Assembly: GCA_017983955.1 (NCBI GenBank)
Contig: JAGOAJ010000001.1
Span: 248,001-312,000, forward strand
Reading direction: 5' to 3'
DNA: 64,000 bases
Origin: Burkholderiaceae bacterium
GTDB lineage: Bacteria; Pseudomonadota; Gammaproteobacteria; Burkholderiales; Burkholderiaceae_B
Shown: one piece after another, positions 36,501 to 44,716 of the stretch
Position numbering within the stretch: position 1 is the stretch's first letter
Layout of the letters: each line of letters begins with the position of its first letter
Program-made: the position numbers and the translations under genes
Notes under the pieces: model-generated
Told to the model about the DNA's origin: nothing
Seen by the model: the letters and a program-made list of their open reading frames with translations, nothing else
Databases searched by the model: none

Positions 36501-37321
36501 TAGCGACTCACTAGATCATGACGATTTACCTGTCTCGCCAGCTTAAGCATATAAACTAACGTTTCATGATCTTTCACCAACTCACCTAGACGCTGTTCAC
36601 CTTCTTCACAGGCACTAACAGCCCGATTTCCTGATTCAAGCACCTTTAGTGCGTTAATAAAATAATGCCGTTTGTTGTCCAATGTTTTTTCCATATTGGA
36701 CGCGGCAAAATAAGCTAGGGCAGCTTCGTCGTAATTCTCATTAGCGAAAGCAGTCGCCGCCAGTTTTTCATACCACTGTGTCGCATTGTCGCTATCTGCT
36801 ACTGCTAGTTTTTTATAAAAACTACTAGTAAGGTCATCATCACCCACCAGGCGTGCCTTTTCCGCCAACGAGCGCATTACAGAAACACTCCACTCGTACT
36901 GTGACGTTTTTTCCAGTGCCTTTAAAAATATCGCAATGCCGTCAATCCTACGAAGATCTCCCGACGGATATTGGTATGCCATTTGTTCGGTAGCGCCCAC
37001 TTCCAGCAGCAAACCTTGCTGAAGGATGGTTTTATTGCCCGTGTCCAAGTGCGCTAGCCTATCGGCAATCAAAAGAGCCGACTCCCATCGATGCAGTTTC
37101 ACATAGTGTGTACCAAGCAAGCTAAGGTACTCGGGTGAGTCTGGCTTAAGGCGTAACCAGGCTTCCAGATAGGCGGCAGACAACTCGGACGGTGGCTGCA
37201 GCGCAAGGCTTTGAGTTTGTTCCCGATCCCGTTGATAAGCGGTGGATAATGCCGCCATAACCCCAACCGCGATGAGAATGGAAAGCCATAACGGGCATAG
37301 TTGTTCTCGGAGCTTATTCAC
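33533..37321 (-). CDS. pelB: Second PelB: outer-membrane Pel export porin with shorter TPR region
   Basis: A 1262-residue paralogue of the pelB at 45323, starting at GTG with AAGGTGG upstream. It has an N-terminal membrane segment (about 11-28), a long TPR region, and a C-terminal beta-barrel of about 320 residues ending in YRMVF, the terminal Phe expected for an outer-membrane barrel. Compared with the other copy it lacks two in-frame blocks: residues about 281-653 and 804-877 of that copy. Its length is near that of the known Pseudomonas PelB (about 1190). The frame, membrane anchor and barrel are intact, so it is probably functional. It overlaps a pelA remnant by eight bases, as the true pelA and pelB do. 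Confidence 0.88.
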   Translation of the reverse strand: MNKLREQLCPLWLSILIAVGVMAALSTAYQRDREQTQSLALQPPSELSAAYLEAWLRLKPDSPEYLSLLGTHYVKLHRWESALLIADRLAHLDTGNKTILQQGLLLEVGATEQMAYQYPSGDLRRIDGIAIFLKALEKTSQYEWSVSVMRSLAEKARLVGDDDLTSSFYKKLAVADSDNATQWYEKLAATAFANENYDEAALAYFAASNMEKTLDNKRHYFINALKVLESGNRAVSACEEGEQRLGELVKDHETLVYMLKLARQVNRHDLVSRYARELVNLLQVSQISKGSAYPKLTWFTEKARQAGDLAQDLITYSDQTHRNAYYSDYSGAVGYVNFRPVGLAGMVQRVATNTTNTDDKVANVAAVENSDFDLAFQAFLEGKQLDEAEKLAKEALDRQFNPMVWTQRLAQVATWNNHPETALKYWLQYARLSGDDEAWAKVLELAPQLDNDQAFLAALIHAADRSPSNPSYVAKIASVKYKQGHLSDAIKTLREARNQIDDSPESAPYWRLYAELARHAQSNEDANFAHQHLLATGQSNDSDLYSITDFYQAYPIDAARMAELQFQQNDSQEAFRSALQYYVEARAWPRIRTLLNAMTPDQRTLFERSGRSLAVRAQYHLHMHNGADALADLRAAVGAPDVYDDIKVLYLWALVGYGTDGELNAALQKWRSTAKIKPSYWGAFAAGELRLGNAARAVVYLRQQRYQSAEDPLWLMVLASAEERAGNSDFAWGVRRQAWRLLQIKTASGQLDQTIPADGNVTANNTKASLDRTERVDLRVARVALSQIFTNGDISRSLLIDLLKQDSRNSEEYVVANSLLGDRAGLLKLDEVIGHESQSPYTRRDVISAATKEVALAWAISGEHYDLARAWLAREYLDDLLRPVNAEITLALIDKDKETLERLLDNRQRPISTGSRIAALMQTGRTSEAETVAYAAAEGAPDNSDTHQVMVDTLLRDRPGVGVSVMNATSDTLPYVESTLVGGFKLTSRLGLTVEAIQRNQRTDTDQLAWVPAHDRELNITLRDTTIDHDLSLTLGHRKAVKSFYTAKVRGKFNLIGPLTTSFTLGVNQLTDLTSHMRVGATKDTAQIGLAWTPESRWFALVTAEADRFHAQGRTYLGHGYQFTQELGYRIRNSYPDWNVRLIGAQGVFSRSNNTISSMEALLPLGVAPLASEFMPQNYNQFGAMVGFGTADANIYSRGWRPFISVGYVHDSNAGWGPRVNLGIGGSVLGGDYLRIFFLHESAGKGSGQRVNQIGLSYRMVF

Positions 37322-37470
37322 AATCCACCTTGATTGAGTGATAAGAAACAGATTGGGTCGCCTTGCCGCTTACCTTTAACGTCATGGCCCCTGTTTTTCC
37401 AACCGTACCAACGGACTGGCTCAAACCGAATTGATTAAAAGCGGCACTTCGCATGCCTTGAGTGTCTGGC
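37314..37470 (-). pseudogene. pelA remnant: middle and C-terminal pieces joined by an internal deletion
   Basis: The reading frame holds TQGMRSAAFNQFG, which matches residues 366-378 of PelA, and then directly SVGTVGKTGAMTL to the C-terminus, matching PelA 916-948. About 540 codons between the pieces and everything before residue 366 are missing. The frame stays open upstream into the galE 3' end only by chance. The eight-base overlap between its stop and the pelB start is kept, which may still help couple translation of the second pelB (inference). It encodes no useful domain. Confidence 0.8.
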
Positions 37471-37483
37471 CCGCCTAGAATTG

Positions 37484-38503
37484 CTAGGGAATTCCAGTCT
37501 TCATGGCAAGCTGCCACCGCCACGCATCCTCGCACATGGTATTGATGTTCTTACTGGCTTGCCACCCAAGCTTTTGCTTGGCCAACCTAGTATCCGCCCA
37601 GCATGCGGCGATATCTCCAGGACGACGGGCAACCACTTTATAATCAACGATTTTTTGACTGGCTTGCTCGAAGGCCCGCACCATATCCAGTACTGAATAC
37701 CCCTGCCCCGTGCCCAGGTTTACGGTAAGCAGATCCTGTTGCGTCTGTTCACAATAGCGTAGAGCTGCAACATGCCCTTGTGCCAGATCCATCACGTGGA
37801 TATAGTCTCGCACCCCAGTACCATCCGCTGTGTCGTAATCATCACCGAATATTTTCAATGTGGCCTGCTGGCCAATCGCGACTTGTGCCACGTAGGGCAT
37901 AAGATTGTTAGGCACCCCTTCTGGGGACTCGCCGATTAACGCACTGGGATGGGCACCCACCGGATTAAAATAACGTAGACGCGCAATACGCCAACCAGTT
38001 TCTGCCTTATACAGATTTTCCAGAATGTCTTCTACTACCAGTTTGGAGTGACCATAGGGATTGGTCGCCGAGCGTGGGTGCAGTTCAGTGAGTGGCAGTT
38101 CCTGTGGGTCTCCATACACCGTAGCTGATGATGAAAAAACAAAGGTATAGACCTTGGCCTGCTGCATGGCCTTCAGTAATTGAACACTGCCATTGACGTT
38201 ATTATCATAATAGTCCAACGGCTTCTGGGTGGATTCCCCCACTGCCTTCAGGCCTGCAAAATGCAGCACCGCTGTAATTTTATGCGCCTGGAAAGTCGCT
38301 TTCAGCGCACCAGCGTCACGGATATCTGCCTGAATAAATCCAGGCGCAACGCCGGTGATCTGTTCAATACGCTGCAGCACGGTAAATCTGCTATTACATA
38401 GATTATCCAGAATCAATACCCTGTAACCCGCCTGCTGCAGGGCAACGGTAGTATGACTGCCGATAAAACCGGCACCTCCGGTAACCAATATCGCTGAGGT
38501 CAT
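37484..38503 (-). CDS. galE: UDP-glucose/UDP-N-acetylglucosamine 4-epimerase
   Basis: A 339-residue SDR-type epimerase with GGAGFIGSH (9-17), the Ser-rich SSSATVYG (124-131) and catalytic Tyr150/Lys154 in YGHSK. At the position of E. coli Tyr299 it has Cys301 (GDIAACWAD). In E. coli GalE the Tyr-to-Cys change, and in human GALE the natural Cys, allow UDP-N-acetylated sugars, so this enzyme probably makes UDP-GalNAc, the precursor of Pel, like PelX of other Pel loci (inference). AGGA precedes the start. It follows the stand-alone hydrolase gene by 16 bases; the pelA remnant starts right after its stop. The C-terminus is complete. Confidence 0.92.
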   Translation of the reverse strand: MTSAILVTGGAGFIGSHTTVALQQAGYRVLILDNLCNSRFTVLQRIEQITGVAPGFIQADIRDAGALKATFQAHKITAVLHFAGLKAVGESTQKPLDYYDNNVNGSVQLLKAMQQAKVYTFVFSSSATVYGDPQELPLTELHPRSATNPYGHSKLVVEDILENLYKAETGWRIARLRYFNPVGAHPSALIGESPEGVPNNLMPYVAQVAIGQQATLKIFGDDYDTADGTGVRDYIHVMDLAQGHVAALRYCEQTQQDLLTVNLGTGQGYSVLDMVRAFEQASQKIVDYKVVARRPGDIAACWADTRLAKQKLGWQASKNINTMCEDAWRWQLAMKTGIP

Positions 38504-38519
38504 AAACCAATCCTAATTA

Positions 38520-39401
38520 TTAATCACTTGCTGCTTCATTTATTCTCTGTAAATGGCCATCCCCTACATACGGTACTAGGCCCAATGCCCTGATACGCTG
38601 TATGGTATCTAAGGAGCATTTAGTATCCGTTGGTGGACAGTAGTCAATAGCAATAACTGGCAAATTATATTTTTCCTTTACTATTTCCACCTGATCCATT
38701 AGCCATGCTCGATCTTTACTGGGTACATCAATGTATTTACCAGTCAATTCACTCCAGCCTTTAAAAAGCGACTCGAATGCGACCCCAGACACTTGATTGT
38801 GCACTGCGGGCAATAGCTCGAAGCCTCGATTTAATATTATGGTAGCGTCTGGAAAATGACGATTTATTGCTCGTATTACATTGATCAGTCCTTGCCGATT
38901 TTTTTGTTGTTTTTTTTCACTTTTAAAAACCAATTGATATGAATCCAGCGTATCAAGAAAAAATCCGCTATAGCCTTGTTTCCATAAGGGTGAGATTACA
39001 TGCTTTACGAAAAATGATGGCCAACCGGGAGCTGACTGATCAATAATATCCGAGCGCCATTCTACATTTTCCCCAACAATCCACGACTTCGGAATAGATG
39101 AATAATAAGCTCGTGAACTCTCAACCTCGCCAACACTAACATAAGCGATCCAACGCGTTTTATAGTCTGCCGGACCAGGCGGGACAAATCCGCTAGCCGG
39201 CTCTAAAACCGCGAAATCGAACTTGCTTAGTTGTTCCAGCTCTGGAATTTCACCATAGTAAAAAACAATGCTGTTTGGAGTTACTATTGTAATGGCAGAA
39301 ACTCCTCCAAAATAAAATGTCGTCATTAATCCGAACAGCATACCTAATCGATAGCGTAATCCTAGGCTTTGGAAAAAACTCAATATCAAGGACAGTGTCA
39401 T
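38520..39401 (-). CDS. Stand-alone PelA-type glycoside hydrolase (GH114/GH166-like endo-alpha-1,4-galactosaminidase)
   Basis: A 293-residue protein: a membrane segment at about 18-36, then a TIM-barrel hydrolase domain related to the PelA N-terminal domain (FYYGEI, ISPLWKQGYSGFF, LPVIAIDYC all recur there). It keeps the likely acidic residues Asp150 and Asp153 (LDTLDSY), Glu210 (FESLF) and the loop YVSVGEVES (87-95). PelA in this window lacks most of these. Known enzymes of this type cleave alpha-1,4-linked galactosamine polymers. It lies between pelG and galE with gaps of four and 16 bases, inside the pel operon, and should act in the periplasm from a membrane anchor (inference). Confidence 0.85.
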   Translation of the reverse strand: MTLSLILSFFQSLGLRYRLGMLFGLMTTFYFGGVSAITIVTPNSIVFYYGEIPELEQLSKFDFAVLEPASGFVPPGPADYKTRWIAYVSVGEVESSRAYYSSIPKSWIVGENVEWRSDIIDQSAPGWPSFFVKHVISPLWKQGYSGFFLDTLDSYQLVFKSEKKQQKNRQGLINVIRAINRHFPDATIILNRGFELLPAVHNQVSGVAFESLFKGWSELTGKYIDVPSKDRAWLMDQVEIVKEKYNLPVIAIDYCPPTDTKCSLDTIQRIRALGLVPYVGDGHLQRINEAASD

Positions 39402-39405
39402 ATAT

Positions 39406-40782
39406 TCAGGCGCTCTTTTGCAGCATATAAGTTTCGTACTCTAGTGTCTCGAAGCGATGATCTAGTAAATAAGTGCCTAACAATACAACTAACAGTAGTG
39501 CCCCTGCGAATCCATATCCATAGGTATCTGGCCCCAGATATAAGGTAATCCAGGTAAACGCACCGTTAAGAACAACAAAAACAGTAGTTAAAATCAAGAC
39601 AATGCGACGGCTATCCAGATAGAAAAAGAAATTAAGAATGCCTAGAAATAGCACTTGTAGGCTAGCCGCAATAACATCAATCTCTAGTAAAGGCAGGTAA
39701 AGCGTTGAAATGCCGATAAGACGCAAAAGCTTGTCGCCAAATGCGAAAATCAACAAAATCACAACGGCCTGAATCTTTAGGACCTCATACAGGCCTGTCC
39801 TGGCGCTACGCACCATCCTATCTCGGATCTCGCGTATATCATCAAGCGTTCCGCCTGTTCGGATAGCGCTGTAAAAGCCAGCATAGTGTTTGATAAAGTC
39901 AGTTTCAAGACGTAATAGAAAAACAGCCAGTCCAGGAATAATGCATAAATATGCAATAAACACTGGAATATCATAAATAACGGAAGCACGTAATGGACCG
40001 ATAACAGTCTGCCCTGTGGCCGAAAACCAAAACATGAATTTATCCAACCACACACCTAAATTGAATAACAGACCTACAAAAATCAGGCTGGGGTATGCGA
40101 AACGTTGGTCGAACACTTCCCAGGAAATATAATTCTCCGAGTAGTAGTGATGATGAATCAAATTAACCAGAATTGCTAATAACACCAAATGGCCAAAAAC
40201 GAACCCTCCTAACAAGCCTTCCAAGCCAAAACTATTCAATAAAACGGCAAAAAAAACGGTTACTGAATAACCAACAAAAAAGGCGATAAGGATAATTTTA
40301 TATTGTTTGATGCTTGCAAGAAAAATGACACCGATCCAGACATTACTAATAATGACGAAGCCCATCATCATTAACATCCGGTATGGAATAGATTCGTGCT
40401 TGAACAAGGTGATGGCCAGGATAAGCCCTAACAAGCCAGTGGCAACAGTGGTTACTACCGTTACTGCGTTGTAGCTGGGCATCACGCGTTTAGGCCGACG
40501 CTGGAACAACCTGTCAGAGATAAATCGGGTAAACGATAGCTGAACCGCACCCGTAACAATCAAACTAGCCGCAATCAAGTAGGTTACCGACACCTGGAAC
40601 TGCACAATACGGATCGGCGGATCCACCATCGGCAGGCTTATTAGACCTATTAGTAAAATTCCAACGATGGACAGAATCAGTGGGCCGGCGCTGTTGATCC
40701 CCGCATAAAAATATGCCCACAGGGTGCTGCTAAAACTATCGCGTCGCAGTATCTTGCGTAACTCAAAACCCATGCCCGCCAT
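39406..40782 (-). CDS. pelG: PelG, Wzx-like inner-membrane protein of Pel export
   Basis: A 458-residue membrane protein with about 12 hydrophobic segments, starting MAGMGFELRKILRRDSFSS, the conserved PelG N-terminus. AGGAGG stands six bases before the start, and the stop of pelF is next to it. PelG is required for polymerisation and transport of Pel across the inner membrane with PelD, PelE and PelF. No anomaly was seen. Confidence 0.95.
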   Translation of the reverse strand: MAGMGFELRKILRRDSFSSTLWAYFYAGINSAGPLILSIVGILLIGLISLPMVDPPIRIVQFQVSVTYLIAASLIVTGAVQLSFTRFISDRLFQRRPKRVMPSYNAVTVVTTVATGLLGLILAITLFKHESIPYRMLMMMGFVIISNVWIGVIFLASIKQYKIILIAFFVGYSVTVFFAVLLNSFGLEGLLGGFVFGHLVLLAILVNLIHHHYYSENYISWEVFDQRFAYPSLIFVGLLFNLGVWLDKFMFWFSATGQTVIGPLRASVIYDIPVFIAYLCIIPGLAVFLLRLETDFIKHYAGFYSAIRTGGTLDDIREIRDRMVRSARTGLYEVLKIQAVVILLIFAFGDKLLRLIGISTLYLPLLEIDVIAASLQVLFLGILNFFFYLDSRRIVLILTTVFVVLNGAFTWITLYLGPDTYGYGFAGALLLVVLLGTYLLDHRFETLEYETYMLQKSA

Positions 40783-40783
40783 A

Positions 40784-42334
40784 CTAGCCTCCTTTCACGA
40801 TAGCATCTGCTCGGCTGATCAGCAGCTTTTGGTAGAGGTCGCGATACTTGTCCTCCATCAGGGAATCTGTGTAGTAACGTTCAACCCTTGCGATACCAGC
40901 CTGCTGAGCGGCCAGCCACTTTACTGGCTGCTCAAGCAACTCGAGCATTGCCTGAGCAAGTAATTCAGGGTTGGCAATTTGAACTACCGATCCAGCATAT
41001 CCCAAGGCGCGATCAGCATCGTCCTGGCCTTCAACTAGTTGGCGGCATGACCCCACATCAGTGGTCACCACCGGGACGCCTGCGGCAAACGCCTCTAGTA
41101 CAACCAACGGCAAAGCCTCACTGATCGAGCTAAGCGCAACCAAACCGACCTGAGGCAGCAGCTCATCAATCTTTCTAAATCCGAGGAACCTCAGGTTATC
41201 CTCTACGCCCAAGCTGTTGACTAGTTCTCTGCACTCACGAACATATTCTGGATCCTCAGTTTCGGGGCCAACTATCCAGCCTTGCAGCGCTGGCAATTTG
41301 CGGCTGGCAACAAAGATAGCTCGAATGAACGTTTTAATATCCTTGATGGGAACGACCCGTCCAATAAGAGCAACCACCAGCGGTGGCTCGACTGGCCGCA
41401 GATCCCTTAGCGGAATAAAACGACTGATATTAATACCATTAGGAATATTGCGGGTCTTAGCTTCGACAGCGCCATCGCGAATCTGACGTAAGCGATTGCC
41501 TTCATATAAGGACACAATATCATCGGCTGCTTCGTAGCAAATCCGACCCATAGTCTCGAAAAAACGCACCCATAAGTCCTGAAAATAACCAACCTGTGAA
41601 ATATCTTTCTCAAACATCCCACGATTATCTCGAATCCATTGACTCTGTAGAAGATCGATCTTGCGCTCTTTTGTGTAGATTCCGTGTTCAGAGACCAACA
41701 ACGGCTGATCTGTACGAAAACGCAGTAAGGCCCCAAGAAATCCGGCATATCCAGTAGAAATACTGTGATACAGCTTGACTGGTATCATATTTTCAGCAAT
41801 TTTCGCTAGCTGCCATAATGGCTTATGCATGATACGTATTGTCCAAAAATAATCTGTGAACGACGGATCAGTGCAGTACATTTCATAATGCTCAGTAATA
41901 AAATCCCATGAGCACTTGCTATGCAAGAACTGCTGTTCACTGATGTCGCCACCCTCGGCCAACATAGGTATCACTTCACGCATTAATCTTCCAATTGCAT
42001 CCGGGTTTTTATTTTTACGCAATTCGTCATGCATTTTCGCAACACGCTCGAAAGCCTGCTTATTGCCGTCACTGCTTTGTACCCGAATCGGTAATGTAGA
42101 TTCGTGAATGAAATGCTCTTCAAAATGAATCACATTGTCAGGTAACTCGAAACGTGGTTTCCCATAATCCTGCCGCCGACTGCCTATAAATACCACCGCG
42201 AAAGTAGTTTCGGGAAATGCCAGTATCATTTGGTTGACCCATGCCGACACCCCGCCCGAGACATACGGAAATGTCCCCTCAAGCAACAAAGCGATGTCAG
42301 CCGACGGAGCCTGACGATTCAAGTTGATATTCAT
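40784..42334 (-). CDS. pelF: PelF, cytoplasmic Pel glycosyltransferase (GT4)
   Basis: A 516-residue retaining glycosyltransferase. The N-terminus ADIALLLEGTFPYVSGGVSAWVNQ is the PelF hallmark; the C-terminal half has GRVVPIKDIKTFIRA and SEALPLVVLEAFAAGVPVV, with the E-x7-E pair of family GT4. The ATG at 42334 overlaps the pelE stop (ATGA); a TTG 12 bases upstream is less likely. It polymerises Pel from UDP-sugar, which the GalE at 37484 probably supplies. Confidence 0.95.
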   Translation of the reverse strand: MNINLNRQAPSADIALLLEGTFPYVSGGVSAWVNQMILAFPETTFAVVFIGSRRQDYGKPRFELPDNVIHFEEHFIHESTLPIRVQSSDGNKQAFERVAKMHDELRKNKNPDAIGRLMREVIPMLAEGGDISEQQFLHSKCSWDFITEHYEMYCTDPSFTDYFWTIRIMHKPLWQLAKIAENMIPVKLYHSISTGYAGFLGALLRFRTDQPLLVSEHGIYTKERKIDLLQSQWIRDNRGMFEKDISQVGYFQDLWVRFFETMGRICYEAADDIVSLYEGNRLRQIRDGAVEAKTRNIPNGINISRFIPLRDLRPVEPPLVVALIGRVVPIKDIKTFIRAIFVASRKLPALQGWIVGPETEDPEYVRECRELVNSLGVEDNLRFLGFRKIDELLPQVGLVALSSISEALPLVVLEAFAAGVPVVTTDVGSCRQLVEGQDDADRALGYAGSVVQIANPELLAQAMLELLEQPVKWLAAQQAGIARVERYYTDSLMEDKYRDLYQKLLISRADAIVKGG

Positions 42335-43338
42335 TTGGCAGACCAATAGCGCACACTAGGCTGGAGTAAGGGGGACGTAGTGCTGTTGCTTAGGGGAATC
42401 AGCATTTTTCCTATTCGGCCAAAGTCACGCTGCAGAAAAGCCACTTCAGCCAGCCATGGCAGCAATCGGTCAGCAGGAAAACTATGATATTGAGCATTGC
42501 GGAAGAATTCTTCTGCCTGGTCCGGTTTATTTCTTAGAAGAGCACAGCGCCCAAGCAAATACCACATAGCCGCATTTTTTGTACGATGTTCCAAAGCTTC
42601 ATGGGCGTAATGTTCAACACGCTCCAGGGTATAGCTATGAACCTCGCCCTCGACCAGATGCTGATAGATCAGTTCCCAGTACAACTCAGCCAAACGACTG
42701 TTGACCTCATTTTTCTCGGCTGACGTCACCGCATCTGTCAATTTCTCCTGGGCCAGAAAAATTCTTTTCATGATGGCCTTTTCAGCGCTGTCGACTACCC
42801 CGTAAGCCAACAAACGAATTTCCTCATAGGGATCAGTTAACAGTTTGCGTAGCATCCCGTCCGTAATATGCGTAGGCAACGACTGCACAGCAACCATGGC
42901 AGCCATCCTATCTTCTGTAGAACCATCGGAATTTGCCAACCGAGCACGCAGACGCGCCCCACCGCCATGGGTTACGCGCGACACTAAGTAGGTAACAAAC
43001 TTGGGATTTTGAACCAAGGTCGAATCAGCCAGCTTATTGACTGAAGGAAACGCCATCGCCACGAGTATGATGCTTAAAAAAAGTATCTGTCCGGCAACCG
43101 GCAAAAACAAACACACCGCAAAAACATGAATAAAGATGCCGCTGTGCGGTCCTCGGTAACGCCGTAACAAGACACTCGAAGTAAACAACGCCATCATTAG
43201 TGCAGCCAATACCTGCCAAGCAAAAAATACAAGAATGGGGTCGATAGCACCTGTAGGCTGAAAGAATACGCGGATGGCAAGCCCCTGAGTTGCCAAGGCC
43301 AGTAAACCAACCGTAAACGAATACAGTAATCTAATCAT
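42331..43338 (-). CDS. pelE: PelE, inner-membrane Pel synthesis protein
   Basis: A 335-residue protein with three hydrophobic segments at the N-terminus and a TPR-like helical C-terminal half (HALEHRTKNAAMWYLLGRCALLRNKPDQAEEFF). The start could be the ATG at 43338 or a GTG at 43347 that overlaps the pelD stop by eight bases; neither has a strong ribosome site. It is placed between pelD and pelF as in all pel operons. PelE links PelD to the glycosyltransferase in the inner-membrane complex. Confidence 0.92.
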   Translation of the reverse strand: MIRLLYSFTVGLLALATQGLAIRVFFQPTGAIDPILVFFAWQVLAALMMALFTSSVLLRRYRGPHSGIFIHVFAVCLFLPVAGQILFLSIILVAMAFPSVNKLADSTLVQNPKFVTYLVSRVTHGGGARLRARLANSDGSTEDRMAAMVAVQSLPTHITDGMLRKLLTDPYEEIRLLAYGVVDSAEKAIMKRIFLAQEKLTDAVTSAEKNEVNSRLAELYWELIYQHLVEGEVHSYTLERVEHYAHEALEHRTKNAAMWYLLGRCALLRNKPDQAEEFFRNAQYHSFPADRLLPWLAEVAFLQRDFGRIGKMLIPLSNSTTSPLLQPSVRYWSAK

Positions 43339-43339
43339 G

Positions 43340-44707
43340 CTAGCCACACCGTTCTAGTAACGTTTTAAGCCCAAGGCCAGGGCTATCGGCATTAATGCTA
43401 CCGCTATGCACCGCAACACGTGCTTGCACCAGACCCGTGTCAAACTGCGACTTAAGGCTATTTTCGAGTCGCAGCAAATACCCATCAATACCAGACTCAT
43501 TGGTAAGAGGCATAAGTATCACAACTATTTGTGTCTCATCGGTGCTGAATACCCACCGCAAGTCCAAAGTGCGGTGCTGACGCACAACTTGATCGAATAA
43601 TGAGTCTGCGATGGTTCTGCGCGGAAAAACTAGGGCAACCAACGACGATTGCACGCCACTTACCTGTTGCATATGCGCCAAACGCCCCACCTCCAGCGCA
43701 AAGTCATAGGGACACTGAGGCACGATTTGTTGAACAGGCTTGACGATCTCCTGCTGCTCGATACCATCGGCATAATAATTAAGTAGCACAAGCAATAACT
43801 GCAGATTATCGAAACTTAGGGACAAGAACGGCATATGGCGCACCACTAACACCCCTTTCAAATGCCCTGACGAGCTTGTGATAGGAACACACGCCAAATA
43901 TGCGCTTTCTTCCGCGTCTATATTGCGTAAATGTGCCAGAGCCTTTTTTTCGATACATTCCTTCAATAAGGGATCATTTGTATTAAGCTCGAAGTGTTCT
44001 CCAACCCAGGCAATTCCCCGGGGGGAAAATTGATTATCTGTAAGCGAGAAAATCGATGCAATATCAATTTGGCAACTTAGCGCTGCAAACTCCAGCACCA
44101 CTTGTGCATTAGGTAAGGATTCATTTTTTAAGTTCGGTATCGACAAGTTACGTAAATAGCCAACCGCATCTCTCAAGGTAGAAGGTTTCGATAGCAGATC
44201 CTTTTCAAGGCGTTCGTGGGAAACACGCAATAAGTAGTGATTATTGGTGATGGATACCAACCGATCATTTAGATAATCATTAACGCTATGCAAACGATTA
44301 GCGCGGTTAGTCCAGACATCGCTGAAATGTCCTACTATGATCACCAGCGTTAAGCCACCCACAAAAAATATGGTGGGAAATACCGTAGCGCCGCCTTGGC
44401 TATAAAACACCAGCCAGGCAGCTGAAATACAAAAGCCCGCCAGTACGCCCAATATTGCACCATAACGGAGTGCAAAAACAGTAGGAACCAACCAAATCCA
44501 TGGGAAGCCAAGGCCCAACAGCAGTGGATCACCCGGGCGTATTAAATAGCAAAGTCCGGTGACGATCGCCATACCGATAATGACCTCGAGGACCGACGCC
44601 GGCCAACTAGCCGCTGGAGCAAACAAACGGCCATACCGTCCGACGTTGTCCTTAAAGTCAGATTTACGTTCTTTTGACGACTGCTGCTGTAAGCTAACCG
44701 ATTGCAC
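43340..44707 (-). CDS. pelD: PelD, c-di-GMP receptor of the Pel synthase
   Basis: A 455-residue inner-membrane protein: four membrane segments (about 40-125), a coiled-coil-like stretch, a GAF domain and a C-terminal degenerate GGDEF domain. The c-di-GMP-binding RxxD is kept as R379-T-L-D382, and Arg413 fits the third binding Arg by spacing (Pseudomonas PelD uses R367, D370 and R402). Pel production should therefore be switched on by c-di-GMP (inference from the conserved site). It starts with GTG directly after an AGGAGG that overlaps the pelC stop. Confidence 0.95.
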   Translation of the reverse strand: MQSVSLQQQSSKERKSDFKDNVGRYGRLFAPAASWPASVLEVIIGMAIVTGLCYLIRPGDPLLLGLGFPWIWLVPTVFALRYGAILGVLAGFCISAAWLVFYSQGGATVFPTIFFVGGLTLVIIVGHFSDVWTNRANRLHSVNDYLNDRLVSITNNHYLLRVSHERLEKDLLSKPSTLRDAVGYLRNLSIPNLKNESLPNAQVVLEFAALSCQIDIASIFSLTDNQFSPRGIAWVGEHFELNTNDPLLKECIEKKALAHLRNIDAEESAYLACVPITSSSGHLKGVLVVRHMPFLSLSFDNLQLLLVLLNYYADGIEQQEIVKPVQQIVPQCPYDFALEVGRLAHMQQVSGVQSSLVALVFPRRTIADSLFDQVVRQHRTLDLRWVFSTDETQIVVILMPLTNESGIDGYLLRLENSLKSQFDTGLVQARVAVHSGSINADSPGLGLKTLLERCG

Positions 44708-44716
44708 GGCCCCCTC

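Larger units (their letters stand above)
33482..37470 (-). repeat. Diverged copy A of the pelA(3')-pelB-pelB/pelC-spacer segment
   Basis: The left end matches the spacer after pelB in copy B: TTCATTAAATGACAATCAAT begins at 33482 and at 45272, and the match continues into both pelB genes. The right end runs through the pelA stop region into a pelA remnant that stops just short of galE. The segment is therefore a duplication of the pelA end, pelB and about 50 bases beyond it, placed downstream of galE. The proteins differ at many sites, so the event is not recent. Confidence 0.85.

Noticed and set aside
33533-37321. Second pelB regarded as a pseudogene because it is shorter
   Set aside because: The missing blocks are in frame, the membrane segment and beta-barrel are complete, and its length is close to that of known PelB proteins.
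37314-37535. 73-codon frame taken as a small gene of its own
   Set aside because: Its C-terminal half is the PelA C-terminus and a short middle piece of PelA; the upstream part lies in the galE 3' end out of frame. It is a pelA remnant.
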